This document shows, piece after piece, positions 1 through 11,015 of a stretch of 64,000 nt of DNA. The position numbers were made by a program, and so were the translations under genes. The notes beneath the pieces were generated by a model. The model made no database searches and was not told where the DNA came from. It saw only the letters and a program-made list of their open reading frames with translations. Each line of letters opens with the position of its first letter. Position 1 is the stretch's first letter. Origin of the DNA: Curvularia sp. ZM96 (taxonomy: Eukaryota > Ascomycota > Dothideomycetes > Pleosporales > Pleosporaceae); contig JAJGBQ010000003.1 in the NCBI GenBank assembly GCA_022457065.1, positions 2,480,001 through 2,544,000 of the forward strand, in the 5' to 3' direction.

Positions 1-877
1 CTCGTCACCCTCTTGGTTGCCATCCTTCTCCCCATCCTACTGCATTCCTTTCTCTACAGGAAGGCGGCCGCCGCAGCCCAGCTGCCCACCGTCCTACTCG
101 TCGGCCCGAGTGGAAGCGGAAAGACGGCTTTTGCGACTCTGGTGTGTATTATACAACCCAATGCATGCTACCCATGGCTAACCACCACCCAAGGCCGAGA
201 GAAACGCCTCAACCCAGACACACACCTCCACCACACCCCTGACCGTCTCCGCTCTCCTCCCCAGTCCCCACGTGCCCGCGTCTTCGCACTACCGCTCCCC
301 CGGCGACCCCGCCTACGAGCGCTCACGCAACTTCCGTCTCGTCGACACCCCTGGCCACGGCAAGCTGCGTCACCACGCCACCTCTCAGCTCTCCGACCCC
401 AAGAACATCCGCGCCGTCATCTTCATGGTCGACGCCGCCCAGCTCGCCGATGACACAGGCCTCACCGAAGCAGCAGAGTACCTCCACGACGTGCTGCTTA
501 CTCTGCAAAAGCGCTATACAAACGCCACGACGAGCAAAGGTCCCAAGGAAATCCCTGTCCTGGTTGCAGCGAATAAGATGGATCTTTTTACCGCGCTGCC
601 GCCTCATCTTGTCAAGAACTCGCTGGAAAAGAGTATCACGGTGATTAGGAATAATCGGGCAAAGGCGCTGAGGGATGCGGGGGCTGCGCTGAGTGGGGGT
701 GAGGATGAGGTGGATGAGGAGAAGGAGTGGCTTGGAGAAGGGGGAGAAGGTGCGTTTACGTTTGAGCAGATGAGTGAGTGTAGGACGAATGTGGATGTCA
801 TTGGGGGGAATGTTGTGGGCGGCAAGGAGGGGCCGGGGGTAGAGAAGTGGTGGGGATGGATTGCGGAGCAGCTTTGA
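1..877 (+). CDS. SRP102: Signal recognition particle receptor subunit beta (5' partial)
   Basis: This is the small membrane-anchored GTPase of the SRP receptor, which docks ribosome-SRP complexes at the ER. The 5' end lies outside the window: the frame is open from base 1 and begins inside a hydrophobic transmembrane stretch. I read two exons, <1..141 and 194..877. The 52-bp intron starts GTGTGT and has CTAAC about 12 nt before an AAG acceptor. This splice restores the switch region THTSTTP, which a later AG (217 or 264) would shorten or lose. Visible GTPase motifs are GPSGSGKT (P-loop), DTPGHGK (G3) and NKMD (G4). The C-terminal half has an acidic low-complexity insert (EDEVDEEKEW). An AATAAA at 1077-1082 may be the poly(A) signal. 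The family call is firm; the exact junction is inferred. Confidence 0.9.
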
Positions 878-3320
878 GTGCCTTTTTTTGAAGTTAGATC
901 TGGGTGGTACTTGTCTTTCTCCCGCGAATTAGAGACATCTAAGTGTTGAATATATGTGTATATACCTGCTGTTGTCGTGCTCTGATTGAATACCCTGAAA
1001 TCCAGGACTATTTGAGAATTCCTTGTCTCGTCTTTCTTTCTTCTCCCCAATTGAGTTCTAACTGTTGCACAGTACAAATAAAAAGTTACTCAAATCCAAC
1101 ATGTCCGTTGTTCTCCTGGTTCACCCCCGAACTTCTGGATTCTGTTCACATGTCGTTCACGGACTCGAGACTTGTTTTGTTGGAAGGGTCTATTTGGTCT
1201 GAAATGCACTGAGTCTCCCCACGGACTTGCTCAAGGAGAGTTGATAGATGACTTGCTCATATCTCATCTATGTGAGCAAAACGGAAAGAAAGTACATTGG
1301 AAATGAAGTAGTGAGCTTTGCAATTAATCTTTTGCTCTTAGGAATTTGAAGAGAGTTTGGAAGATAAGCCCCTGTTATGAGTACTCCTCAGAGACTGCTG
1401 CCGTAAATTTATAGCAGCAGTGCTTTAATACAAAATACACGTCTTGTTCACTCCCCGCTTCTTTGATATTTGGGGGGACTTGAAAAATGAGTAGTGCGAT
1501 TTAAAACCAGCAACTACGTTAAGATGAGTGGAAGAATGATAACGAGACGTTTCCATATCTTTCCATTTGCATTTGCTCATATTGTGCTGCCGCTGAGTAT
1601 ATGCTGTGCCATGCTGGCCGAGTGTATAACGTAGTTCCGTTTGCTTTTATGCAGGACTCTCACACTTCTACACTCTTCTTCTCCGCACATGACCCTCCGT
1701 TTGACTCTTCTATTGTTTGCATCGTCCCCACTTTAAATTATCTTTCGTTTGATTCTTCTACGCCTTGACCATTCTTTCTGCTTCTACACGCGCGCGCCAT
1801 GACACGTGCTGCTCCCGCTTGGCGCCTGTCTCCCACTGTATAGATATTGCCTCCTCCTCCTCCAACCTTTCCTTCTCCCACAAAACTTCAAGGGCTGCCG
1901 CCTCAGCTTTTAACTTCTACCTCTTTCCCGTTCATCTCTTCTCTTATATGAAAGCCCTGGCTGGGCTTGAAAAAGACTCCTTCTCCCCCTTGCTTGCAGT
2001 CACAGCCTAACAGCTCTGCCAGACGACGCGGCAGATGTCACCGCAAACGCCTCCAAAGGCTCAGGTTTGTGCCCAACATCTCGCGGCACTCATTGACTCC
2101 ATCGCTAACAGGATCATAGACATCATCGGCTACACTGTGAGGGGGTAGGTATTAGTCCTCCAGTGATGCCGCATTGCAAAGGATTACAAATTTGGCTACT
2201 ACACGCCGAGAGGGACAGGTCCGAAGTTTGTATCCTCCAGTCCTCATGTCCTTGCATGAGCGATTGTGATGGATTATGACTGAAGTCTGTCACCAAACCT
2301 CAACGACGATGATTGAACAGATCTGATGCAAAAGCACTCCCTTCCTTACATGCTCAGTCAAGTGCAAAGCGCAGAGGCTGACGCAAAAAATACCCTAGGC
2401 AATGGGGCATGGTAAGTACTAACAGCTTTTGAGCGATTCATTTTCTTTTCTTTCTTTTTATCTTTCCAGCGCTTGAGCGATTCTTCATTCATTGGTCTTT
2501 GATTTTGGTGATTCGTTCTGGCTTTGGATACATGAGTGGTGCCAAACGAATGGGATTCTGTGTGTTGGTGGCTGGGACATGGACGGGTGACAGGTGGGCT
2601 TCTCATGAGTCGACAGGATTATTTGCGTAGATATCATATTGGTTTAATGCCAGTGATTGTTTAGGGGTACTGAAATGGTTCGCTCCAATCGTTTGTGATA
2701 CCCATGCAGTGTTGTATGTGTTGTGTGCCATAGAGCTATGCGGGGTTGGCGTTAAATCACAGTGTTGTTTCGCCACACCCAGCCAGGTACAAAAAATCCT
2801 ACAAGATGGGCGATCTCTTTTCCATGTGGCATAAGCAATGCTTAGACGAGGTCTGCTAAGATGGCCAGTTGCTTACACGTATCGCAAGGCGTGAAGTTGA
2901 GATCTCTACCACAATGAAGCCTGCTGCAAGAAACCCCTGGACGTTGTATTAGGCTATTTGAGTACGTACAGATGGCGCCCCCAAAGTGGTAATGCGATGC
3001 TCTGAAAAAAGCACCACACCGAAAACCCAGCATATAACAGACGTAGTATAGTATGCTCGCTAGCCGTGCGGCGCCGTCTACCAAATCACGTGTCCGGAGG
3101 GGTACCATTAGCGGCGGGTATTAGCGGGTCAAGTTGGCTTTACCGTGGCTTACGCGAACCAGTCGCCTGAGAACTTGTCTAAAGTACCTGTGACGCCTCT
3201 AGACGTGTGGGTACTCGTCTTTTTTCTTTATACGCAAAACTTTTTTTTTCCTTCCTCCCTTCGCTCACTTTCGAACCTACTACGCCTAGAGAGCCCTTGG
3301 AGAGCACGAATACCGCAAAA
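878..3320. other. Intergenic region, 2.4 kb
   Basis: The region holds the SRP receptor 3' flank and the upstream region of the cystathionine beta-synthase gene. Short reading frames are present, but none resembles a known family. A C/T-rich, promoter-like stretch at about 1640-1990 is followed by an ATG at 2035, and no convincing coding continuation could be built from it. T- and C/T-rich sequence at 3217-3260 is the likely core promoter or leader of the next gene. Confidence 0.5.
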
Positions 3321-4981
3321 ATGTCTACCAAAACGCGCCCCGCATTGCCACCCGTTGTCATGAACAGCATCACGGAACAAATTGGCAACACGCCACTCGT
3401 CCGCCTAAACAAAATCCCACAGTCGCTCGGCATCCGCGCTACCGTTTACGCCAAAGTCGAGGCGTTCAATGCCGGAGGCAGTGTCAAGGACCGCATTGCC
3501 CTGCGCATGATCGAGGCCGCCGAAAAGTCTGGTCGCATAAAGCCTGGCGACACACTCATTGAGCCTACCTCCGGTAACACTGGCATTGGACTTGCGCTGG
3601 TCGGCGCAGTCAAGGGTTACAGGACAATTATTACGCTTCCTGAGAAGATGAGCCCGGAGAAGGTGGCGGTGCTCAAGGCGCTTGGCGCTGAGATTATCCG
3701 CACACCGACAAGTGCTGCGTGGGATAGTCCAGAGAGTCACATTGGTGTTGCGCGCAGATTGGTCAAGGAGATTCCAAATGCGCACATCCTCGATCAGTAC
3801 TCGAATGAGAATAACCCGCTTGCCCACGAATACGGCACCGCGGAGGAAGTGTGGACACAGACCGAGGGCAAGGTTACCATGCTTGTTGCTGGCGCTGGAA
3901 CTGGAGGCACAATTACTGGTCTTGCGCGTGGTCTGAGGAAACACAAGCAGGATGTCAAGATTATTGCGGCGGATCCTCACGGAAGTATCCTGGCAGTGCC
4001 GGCGAGTCTGAACGAAGAGCATGTGAATGAGGGCTACAAGGTGGAGGGTATTGGATACGACTTTATTCCTGATGTCTTGGAGCAGAAGCTTGTGGACAAG
4101 TGGTACAAGACCGAGGACCGGACTTCGTTCCAGTATGCGCGCAGGTTGATTGCTGAGGAGGGTATCCTCTGCGGTGGCTCTTCGGGAAGCGCCATGGCAG
4201 CCATGGTCGAGGCAGCTCGGGATATGAACCTGACTGAAGATGATGTCGTAGTCGTTATCCTACCCGACAGCATTCGCAGCTATCTCAGCAAGGTATGTTT
4301 ACTCACCAAAGGTTAAGTCATGTTCTCGCTAACAGGCAATAGTTTGTCGATGACGACTGGCTCGCTGCAAATGACCTGCTTCCTCCTACACCTCCTCACA
4401 CTCCCGACAACGGCGCTCAGTCTCGCCGCCTCTCTACCAGCAAGAAATCTGATCCTTTCCATGGTGCCACCATTGCTTCTCTCCGCCTCAAGCCTGTCAC
4501 CACTGTCGCCGCAAACTCACCTTGCAGCGAAGCCATCGAAACCATGCGCGAAAAGGGCTTCGACCAGCTGCCCGTAAGCGTGTACTCTTCATCCGGCAAG
4601 GCCCGCCTCGTCGGTTTGGTAACACTGGGAAACCTTCTCTCTTACATTGCTGCTGGCCGCGCGACCCCCAAGTCGCCCGTCGAATCCGTCATGTTCGACT
4701 TCCGAAAGTTGAACGAAGTCGTCAAGGACCTCGGCCGCCTCTCGCTCGACGGCGACAACGCAAAGAATACGCAAAAGGGCGGAAAGAAGGGCCGACGGGA
4801 GTTTGTCGAAATTACAAAGGAGACGAGCTTGTCTGACCTTAACAAGTTCTTTGAGTGGAATAGTGCCGCCGTTGTGACTGAGCAGGTTGATGGCGAGCAC
4901 AGGGCTGTTGCTGTTGTCACCAAGGTTGATTTGCTGACCTGGATGGTTAGGCAGGGAAACGTTAATGGCGCTTCGAATTAA
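3321..4981 (+). CDS. CYS4: Cystathionine beta-synthase
   Basis: This PLP enzyme condenses serine with homocysteine to cystathionine in transsulfuration. Exons are 3321..4292 and 4343..4981; the 50-bp intron runs GTATGT..CAATAG with CTAAC inside. The product is 536 aa, close to other fungal enzymes. ATG 3321 is the first in-frame ATG; upstream in-frame codons start only from GTG. The catalytic domain comes first: GGSVKDR carries the Schiff-base lysine (about K56), followed by the PLP phosphate-binding TSGNTG and GAGTGGT loops. The intron falls at the end of the catalytic core. The C-terminal part, from about residue 370, looks like a CBS (Bateman) pair: one repeat around GFDQLPV and a second around AVAVVTKVDLLTWMV. 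There is no N-terminal haem-binding extension, as expected for fungi. Plain cysteine synthases lack the C-terminal domain, so the CBS call is firm. Confidence 0.96.
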
Positions 4982-6206
4982 TTTTTGCATGGGATTGGCG
5001 GATATGGAGTTGAGTCTTTTTTCGGAGGGAATTTGGAACTGGGAAAATACGAAGCATTATGTGGATTCTGCATGGCATGACCAGTGGGTCTATGGCGAAT
5101 TAGAGATACAGACTTCAACGTCTATGAAATTTATTTGTTGTATGGCTCGGTTTAACTTGAACAGAATGAAAGTGCGTTCCAGATGTGTGACAAAGATTTC
5201 TGAGATACAAACCTGTTGATCCTTCCATGATTCTGATCGGTTTTTGTGTCAAGCGCAATAAGATGAATAAGACACGATCATTTCCATGCTGATGTAAATC
5301 AAGGCTGACTTGATAGTTTCGAGAAAACTTAAGCGCTCATATTACAGCGTCTGGCTAAACATATACTTACCGGTTGTAAGTCGTGACAATTGCTGAAGCT
5401 AGTGGTGCATGTTGTATGCGTTCATGCCGACCTTTCTTTCCTATGTATGCATATCATTTTTTCAAAGTCAAAAAATGTTTCCAAAGAAGGACTCATTCCA
5501 CGATAAGCGAATGCTCGACAAGAGATAAATGAAGCTGGTTGCCTGACGTTGAAATAAACTGAATCAGCAGCCCAATCATCCCGAGTCAAAGCACAGCGGT
5601 TACCGGCGTGGCGCAATGTAAGCCCACACTTTCAACGGCTATCATAACGGGCTCTCGGTACCTAACCAAAGTGAAGCAAGGCCAACCACCAACAGCCGTG
5701 TTTTTCGACTCAGTATGGCATCGCCGCCATCTCACGACTAACTCGCCAACACAGTACTATCTTTAGAGCGCATCTACAAATTGATGAATTCAGACTCTCA
5801 GAGTTTCGCATCGCGCATCTGGGCAGTCATGATGTAACGGAGCAGGGAAGCGGAACCGCCTTGGCACGGCCGACGTGGGGAACCGAACTACACGGCCGGA
5901 CACCAGGAACAACATGCAGTATGCCTGAGGGTGTGCTGCATAGTGGGGCACGACCCCAGCGCGGTGTTTCCTTGGGGAATTCCTTCGGGATGAAGGCGGT
6001 GGAATTGATTATTTGTTTGAGGTGTGAAGCAAGACGCGAGGGTCTTTTTATGGCATCATCTTCGAGGTCAACTTGGTGCCTTTTGAAGCTTTGCTGCATA
6101 TTTTAAATACGCAACTCTCGTTCGACTACCTTCTTCTAGACCAATAAAGATAATTTCAAAGGATATCGAGTCAATTACAGTAAAAGGCGAAAACATCAAT
6201 TCCACC
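4982..6206. other. Intergenic region, 1.2 kb
   Basis: No supported gene is seen. It contains the cystathionine beta-synthase 3' flank and the promoter of the DUF1772 gene. A TATA-like TATTTTAAATA lies near 6098-6108, about 100 bp before the ATG at 6207. Confidence 0.5.
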
Positions 6207-6785
6207 ATGTCGGACAGCATCTACGTCAAGAGCGTGGCAGGAACCTGCATCACCTTCTCCTTCATCCTCGCCGGTACGCTGCTCTATCTTACCTCACCAT
6301 CTCCACAGTACTAACGTCCCATCCCAGGAAATGCCATCACACAATCCTACATGACGGTCCCTGCCCTCCTCGTCAACTTCCCTCCACCAGGCTCACCGGA
6401 ACACAAAGACCGCGCGCGCCTCCTCGGCCGCCAGTGGCCCCTTTGCTGGACCGTCGGCAACCAATTCTTCCGCCCGATTTCTACCTTGGGTTTCCTCGGG
6501 TACGCCTATGCGGGCTACGCCGTGTACCGCGAGGGCGTGCTGGCGCGCAGCGACTGGAAGCTATTTGGTGTTGCAGCGCTCATGCATCTGACGACGATCT
6601 TGCACTCGGCGGTTAATATGCAGCCGCTGAATGATAAGCTAGAGGCATTGGCAGAGAGGACGAGCGAGAAGGAGTTGGGGGAGGCACAGGAGATTGCGAC
6701 AAAGTGGGCGAACTGGAATAGGTTGAGATTGGTTACGCCGGTTGTGGCGGGAGGGTTGGCGTTGTGGAATTTGCTTTCTTTGTAG
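6207..6785 (+). CDS. DUF1772 / anthrone-oxygenase-like small membrane protein
   Basis: Exons are 6207..6273 and 6328..6785, with a 54-bp intron (GTACGC..CCCAG) containing CTAAC. The product is 174 aa. The pattern is that of DUF1772 proteins: four hydrophobic spans (near residues 7-24, 60-85, 100-115 and the C-terminal VVAGGLALWNLLSL) and the conserved RARLLGRQW / WNRLR-type segments facing the spans. Members include anthrone oxygenases of aromatic polyketide pathways, but many have no known role. No polyketide synthase lies in the window, so the substrate cannot be assigned. The next gene, NmrA-like, is convergent 460 bp away. Family fairly sure; function unknown. Confidence 0.78.
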
Positions 6786-7245
6786 GGGATGAATGGAGGG
6801 ATCTCTGAGTGAGGGGAGAGGGAGACTGGGGTTCGTTGGTGCCATTGGAATGTTTTGTGGAGAATGAAGGTTTAAGATAGCAACTTAGAAGAGTATGGTT
6901 GTTATTCTGAGTTAAAGAACCACTTGTTTACACATCGTAAAGTTCCGTTGATTTCCATCCAATATTTCACTGCTTTATGTTCTTGCAAAGACCATCTATT
7001 TCAAGTCCATTGTTTCTCAGGAATTCCCAAACTTGCAATTAATGACCAAGAGGTTAATGCTTGAGCCGCTTCCGCTGGCAGAGCAAATGAACACCCTTAC
7101 AACACTCTTTCCGTTGCTGTGCACAATTTTAAGACCATACAATCATCATCAACAAGAAACGTTCATTTGAAGTTGTAAAGGCCCTCAACCGAGCCACGAC
7201 TTGCCACCCATAATCCGCCTAGTCCCACCCCCACATTCCTGCCGG
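6786..7245. other. Convergent intergenic region
   Basis: This 460-bp stretch lies between the stop codons of the DUF1772 and NmrA-like genes and should hold both 3' flanks. No further gene is seen. Confidence 0.5.
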
Positions 7246-8208
7246 CTATCGCTTGATAGCCTGGTCTTTCCATCCGCTCCTCTCCGCCAACCAAGTCTCA
7301 AAATCACACAATCTCGGCTCCTCCTTCTTCAATTTGGCAATGTCAGCACCGTAGCCCTCGGCAGCAAACCAGCTAATCATAAGATTTACTTCCGTAACAG
7401 CCCACATGAGGGTGGACCCGAGGAAGCCATAGGTAGCTGGGAGCGGACTGCCGATGACACGCTCGAAGCACCCGCTCATTTCGTCCATGGTAAGCTCGCT
7501 GCCGGCAAGACCCTCAGCGCGTCCATTCCACTCCTCATGGTTGACAAACGCACGTGCACCAAACAGTCCAATGTCCTCCACAGACACCCACTGAAGTGAT
7601 TTACCCTGAAGTGTGTCGCGCAGGGCAGCCATGAAAACCTTCGTTGGGAACGCAGGAGTAAGGTTATCCATGAAAGCGACTGGGCGAAGAATACTCCAGC
7701 CCATCTTCTCCCCTTTCTTTCCCGCCTTCTCAAGCAAGTGCTGCTCAATCTCATACTTGCTCTGGAAATGCGGGATAGGCGTCTTGTTCTCGAAGCTGCG
7801 CTCGTTTCCGCCACGGTCAACGCTCGAGTAGACAAAGTGCGTGACGCCGTGTTCGATGGATGCGTCGATGAGAGCGTTGCCTTGGACGACTTCGCTTTCG
7901 TGCGTCACGTTCTTGCCTAGCGACACTTGCACAGAGTAGACGCCCCAGATTTGCTCTTCTTTACCCGCTTCCTTTAGCGCGGATTTTGCTGATGCAAAGA
8001 GCGCTTGGGGGTCATCGAGGTTGCCTTGGACGAGCTTGACTTCGGGGTGGCGCTCCAAAATCTTCTTCGCGGAGCCAGAGTTGGCATCGCGGGTCACGGC
8101 CAGAAGCGTAAACTGTGAGCTTGAAGGGTGGGATGCAAGTTGTTTGAGTACAGCACCACCTTGCTTGCCGGTAGCGCCGGTGACGAGGATGGCTTTAGTG
8201 GCGGCCAT
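7246..8208 (-). CDS. NmrA-like NAD(P)-binding family protein
   Basis: Single-exon gene for a 320-aa atypical short-chain dehydrogenase. The N-terminus ILVTGATGKQGGAV is the GxxGxxG dinucleotide-binding loop of a Rossmann fold. It is followed by a strand-helix pattern with the conserved VQGNLDD and THFVYSSVDRGG segments and a WSILRPVAFMDN segment. These are the hallmarks of the NmrA/HSCARG family, which bind NADP(H) and act as redox-sensing regulators or reductases. The Tyr-x3-Lys of classical SDRs is not obvious; a Lys occurs in HFQSKYEIE. The ATG (complement of 8206-8208) sits in CCATGG context. The upstream region is shared with the divergent gene starting at 8880. Role inferred from family only. 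Confidence 0.85.
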   Translation of the reverse strand: MAATKAILVTGATGKQGGAVLKQLASHPSSSQFTLLAVTRDANSGSAKKILERHPEVKLVQGNLDDPQALFASAKSALKEAGKEEQIWGVYSVQVSLGKNVTHESEVVQGNALIDASIEHGVTHFVYSSVDRGGNERSFENKTPIPHFQSKYEIEQHLLEKAGKKGEKMGWSILRPVAFMDNLTPAFPTKVFMAALRDTLQGKSLQWVSVEDIGLFGARAFVNHEEWNGRAEGLAGSELTMDEMSGCFERVIGSPLPATYGFLGSTLMWAVTEVNLMISWFAAEGYGADIAKLKKEEPRLCDFETWLAERSGWKDQAIKR

Positions 8209-8879
8209 GGTGGAAACCTGGGTTCAATCGAATTTTGAGATTTAATTTTGTTGTCAGACTGGTAATGCTGACCGATTTTTTGTCTTGGAGATCGAATTCA
8301 GCAAGACAGCTGATAACGGCAAAGAAGTAGACGCAACCTTGCTGATATGTACGTCACAATAGGCATCGGCCCCGCAAGCACCATACTCCTATTGTTGCTT
8401 CTGGGACTAATGCTAGATCCCCTCTCACATAGGCGGATCTAACGAGCAAACTGCGGGGTCTATGGCTAAGGGCGAATGAATGGTGGTTTCGCTGTGTTTC
8501 ATACAGCGTCGGGTCGGTGATGGATATCACCGATGCGGCGAGTACGTACCTGCTGGTGAATACGCACTATCAACGACTGTGCTAGACAGCAATTGACGCA
8601 CATGTTACATATCTCCTGTTTGATCGTCAGTATTGCATCTTCGACAGAAACACGGTCAAGTATGGGACAGATGCGTAGACCGCATGGGGAGTATATCGGA
8701 GTTTGGCTTGCTGATCCCGTTCGGGTAGAGGCTGTAGTGTGTGACGGCAGCACCAGTCTCCCACGCTACTAGCAACGGATACACCGGTACCAATCTTGCC
8801 GTAGTGTTATCAACCCAGCATTTGCAACATGTAACCCCCACCTTCACAAAGCAAGTCGGAAGAGTAAGACACTCTCAGA
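8209..8879. promoter_or_regulatory. Shared divergent upstream region (NmrA-like / NTF2-like)
   Basis: The 671 bp between two divergent ATGs must contain both promoters. I see no clear TATA element or repeat and no extra gene. Short reading frames inside it have no family resemblance. Confidence 0.45.
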
Positions 8880-9470
8880 ATGGCACACCTCCTACGCTTC
8901 TCCCCTTCGGAAATCCGCCTCGCAACTGCAGCCCTCATGGCCGTTGCAACCCTTGCACCGCTCGCGTACTACCTGTACCAATCCCAGACACAGGAAAAAA
9001 CGCCACACATGCAAACCTTCTACGCCTTTATCAAAAGCTACTCCACACTACGGCCACAGGCCCTCACTACGCACGCTACGCGCGACTTCACCCACTCTTC
9101 GCTCCCGTCAGATCTGGATCTCCCGCCGTTATCTATCCGCGCCTTCCGGGATACCATGGAAGCCATGTTTGATGGTTTCAGTAGCTTTGAAGTGAAGCCT
9201 GAAGATGACGGGTACGGGGCGCCCGCAGTGCACTTCTCACGTGATACAGACACCGTTGTCGCACATTGCCGCATGGGCGGACAGGTTGATGGGCAAAGCG
9301 ACGGAGGAAGGCGCCTGTTGGAGTGCGGGATCACCGAGTGGTGGACTGAAGCAGTTTTGTTTGTGAAGATGAGCAAGGACGGTAGGAGGGTCGAGGGCGT
9401 GCGTGAGTTCATGCATAGTAAGAAGGCGGAGGAGTTGCAGAGGAGGCTGGACTCGACGTTGGGTGAGTGA
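8880..9470 (+). CDS. Small membrane-anchored NTF2-like protein, function unknown
   Basis: A 196-aa protein in one open exon. A hydrophobic segment near residues 13-34 (ATAALMAVATLAPLAYYLY) looks like a signal anchor. The rest has the pattern of a fungal NTF2/SnoaL-like domain: an N-terminal helix (MQTFYAFIKSY), a FTHS motif, a helix RAFRDTMEAMFDGF, then alternating strands and a closing helix KKAEELQRRL. This fold call is from pattern, not alignment. A smaller protein of similar layout is at 28618-29136 and also has FTHS. The stop codon lies inside a GGTGAGTGA donor-like sequence. A splice from there to the AG at 9545 would replace the last residue by a longer tail, so the 3' end is uncertain. 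The upstream region is shared with the NmrA-like gene. Confidence 0.65.
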   Translation: MAHLLRFSPSEIRLATAALMAVATLAPLAYYLYQSQTQEKTPHMQTFYAFIKSYSTLRPQALTTHATRDFTHSSLPSDLDLPPLSIRAFRDTMEAMFDGFSSFEVKPEDDGYGAPAVHFSRDTDTVVAHCRMGGQVDGQSDGGRRLLECGITEWWTEAVLFVKMSKDGRRVEGVREFMHSKKAEELQRRLDSTLGE

Positions 9471-11015
9471 AGGCCAGCATCTGATCTCTTTTTGTTGAAT
9501 GTTTTACTGATAGTGTCGTATCCTTTACCATATTGTTGTTTGTAGGGAGCGCGGTCGAGAAGGTGAATCACGTGCACATTCTGTTGAAACATCATCAAAT
9601 TCCGCATGCTGAAGCAGCAAAAAAGCAAGCTAATCTTCTAATGAAAATATTCAATTCCTCACAAAGCATCGTGCTCGCCTTCCCACCCGCCCCCAGTGTT
9701 TCTCCATACTCGCCTAGTCGCAAACATGCGTCTTTCCCTTGCCTCGCCCTTCAACTCGTACCCCCCCCCCTTGTCATATCACGATCTCCGGGCATGCACC
9801 TACCATACCCACCTCCATCTCATCACCGCACACACATACCCACTCATAACAAACTCAAATCCACCTGGACCAGCACCCGTGCCCAGTCGCTAGCGCCCCC
9901 GGTTAAAAAACGTCATTGACTTTCTTTCCTTCTTCCTCCCCACGGCCACCACGGCGGGCCGCTTGCCTGCCCACCCACACCACTTTTCGCAGTCCGATGG
10001 AGAGCCGTGGAATTTGACAAGGGGCATTCACGTCGTCAAGATATGATTGTCATTAAAAAGTCTGGGCTAAGCGGAGAAAAAAAGGTGTGGTGGAGTTGCG
10101 GGGGAGTTGTAATGTAGGATTTTTACCCTGTTCGGGTATATGTCAAGTTGCCCCCGTAAGATGGAAGGGGGACGTTACTACTGCTGCTAAGGCGGAAGGA
10201 TCTGTTTATCCGTCTGAGCCCGGTTTACTTTCGAGCATGAGAGAGAGGACGCGTGAGTATGAAATCAATGTTCTTATCAAGAAAGAAAAAGCAATGAATG
10301 GAGACGCACATGACGCTCGCCGTGCGCTGTAACGCGCCCATACTTTCCTGTCCTTTTCTTTGCTTTTCATCTCCTCCATTCCAGAGGGAAAAAAGAAAAA
10401 GAAAAGAAACCCACGAAAAGGCAGCTTTCGCTATCGGAAACCTACGTACCAAACTTTTGCTTCCAACGCGAACACTGGGCGAAGTGCCGGAATATGCAAG
10501 GCACATGCGTCCAAGGGCTTCTTACCCGATGTAGGAGTATTTGCGGCATCTCACACCGAGAAATGCACGCTTTTGCATATCATTGTGACGTGAACGTGTC
10601 AACTCCTTCCCCATTGCCCCAGTGTTTTGGGTAAATTGCGAGTTGCGGATTGCGGGCATGTAAAACGGCACTCTCATGCTTGTAAGAAAGTGCAGAGTGC
10701 AGTGGTAACATGTATGTAGTACGTACTCTTGAGTGCAAGTCAGCAGCCACGGTAGGCGTAACCGCACCAACGGGAGTGCAGATCGCATGACAAGCGCTTA
10801 CCATCTAGCTGCATCAACATGACAAAGTGGTGCTTGGAAGTACGCTAGAGTATGTCTGAAATAGAAGACTGTAGGTAAGTAAGCTATCAAGGAGATAAGA
10901 CTAGAAAGGGGAATAATACAAGCAGCTCAATTGAAGATCTCATTATCATTATCCTAAGTATTCATAACTCTGGGCATGCAGTACTAGTCTCCTGCGCTCA
11001 TTTGCCTAACCTGCT
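9471..11015. other. Intergenic region, 1.5 kb
   Basis: No supported gene. It contains a C-rich stretch (about 9680-9910) with a run of ten C at 9761-9770 and A/G-rich sequence near 10380-10420. Reading frames here are low-complexity (Pro/Ser/His-rich) and look fortuitous. Confidence 0.5.

Noticed and set aside
2035..2330. Possible small two-exon gene (ATG 2035, intron from 2065) after a promoter-like C/T-rich stretch
   Set aside because: The only in-frame acceptor lies directly on the CTAAC branch (CTAACAG), too close to be used, and the next AG gives a stop almost at once. The conceptual product has no family resemblance.
3207..3320. N-terminal extension of cystathionine beta-synthase
   Set aside because: It would start with GTG, and the stretch is T-rich leader sequence. 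ATG 3321 is in a good context and matches the family N-terminus.
9533..9919. 128-codon frame after the NTF2-like gene
   Set aside because: As an independent gene it is Pro/Ser/His-rich low complexity. Only its first part could matter, as a spliced extension of the upstream gene.
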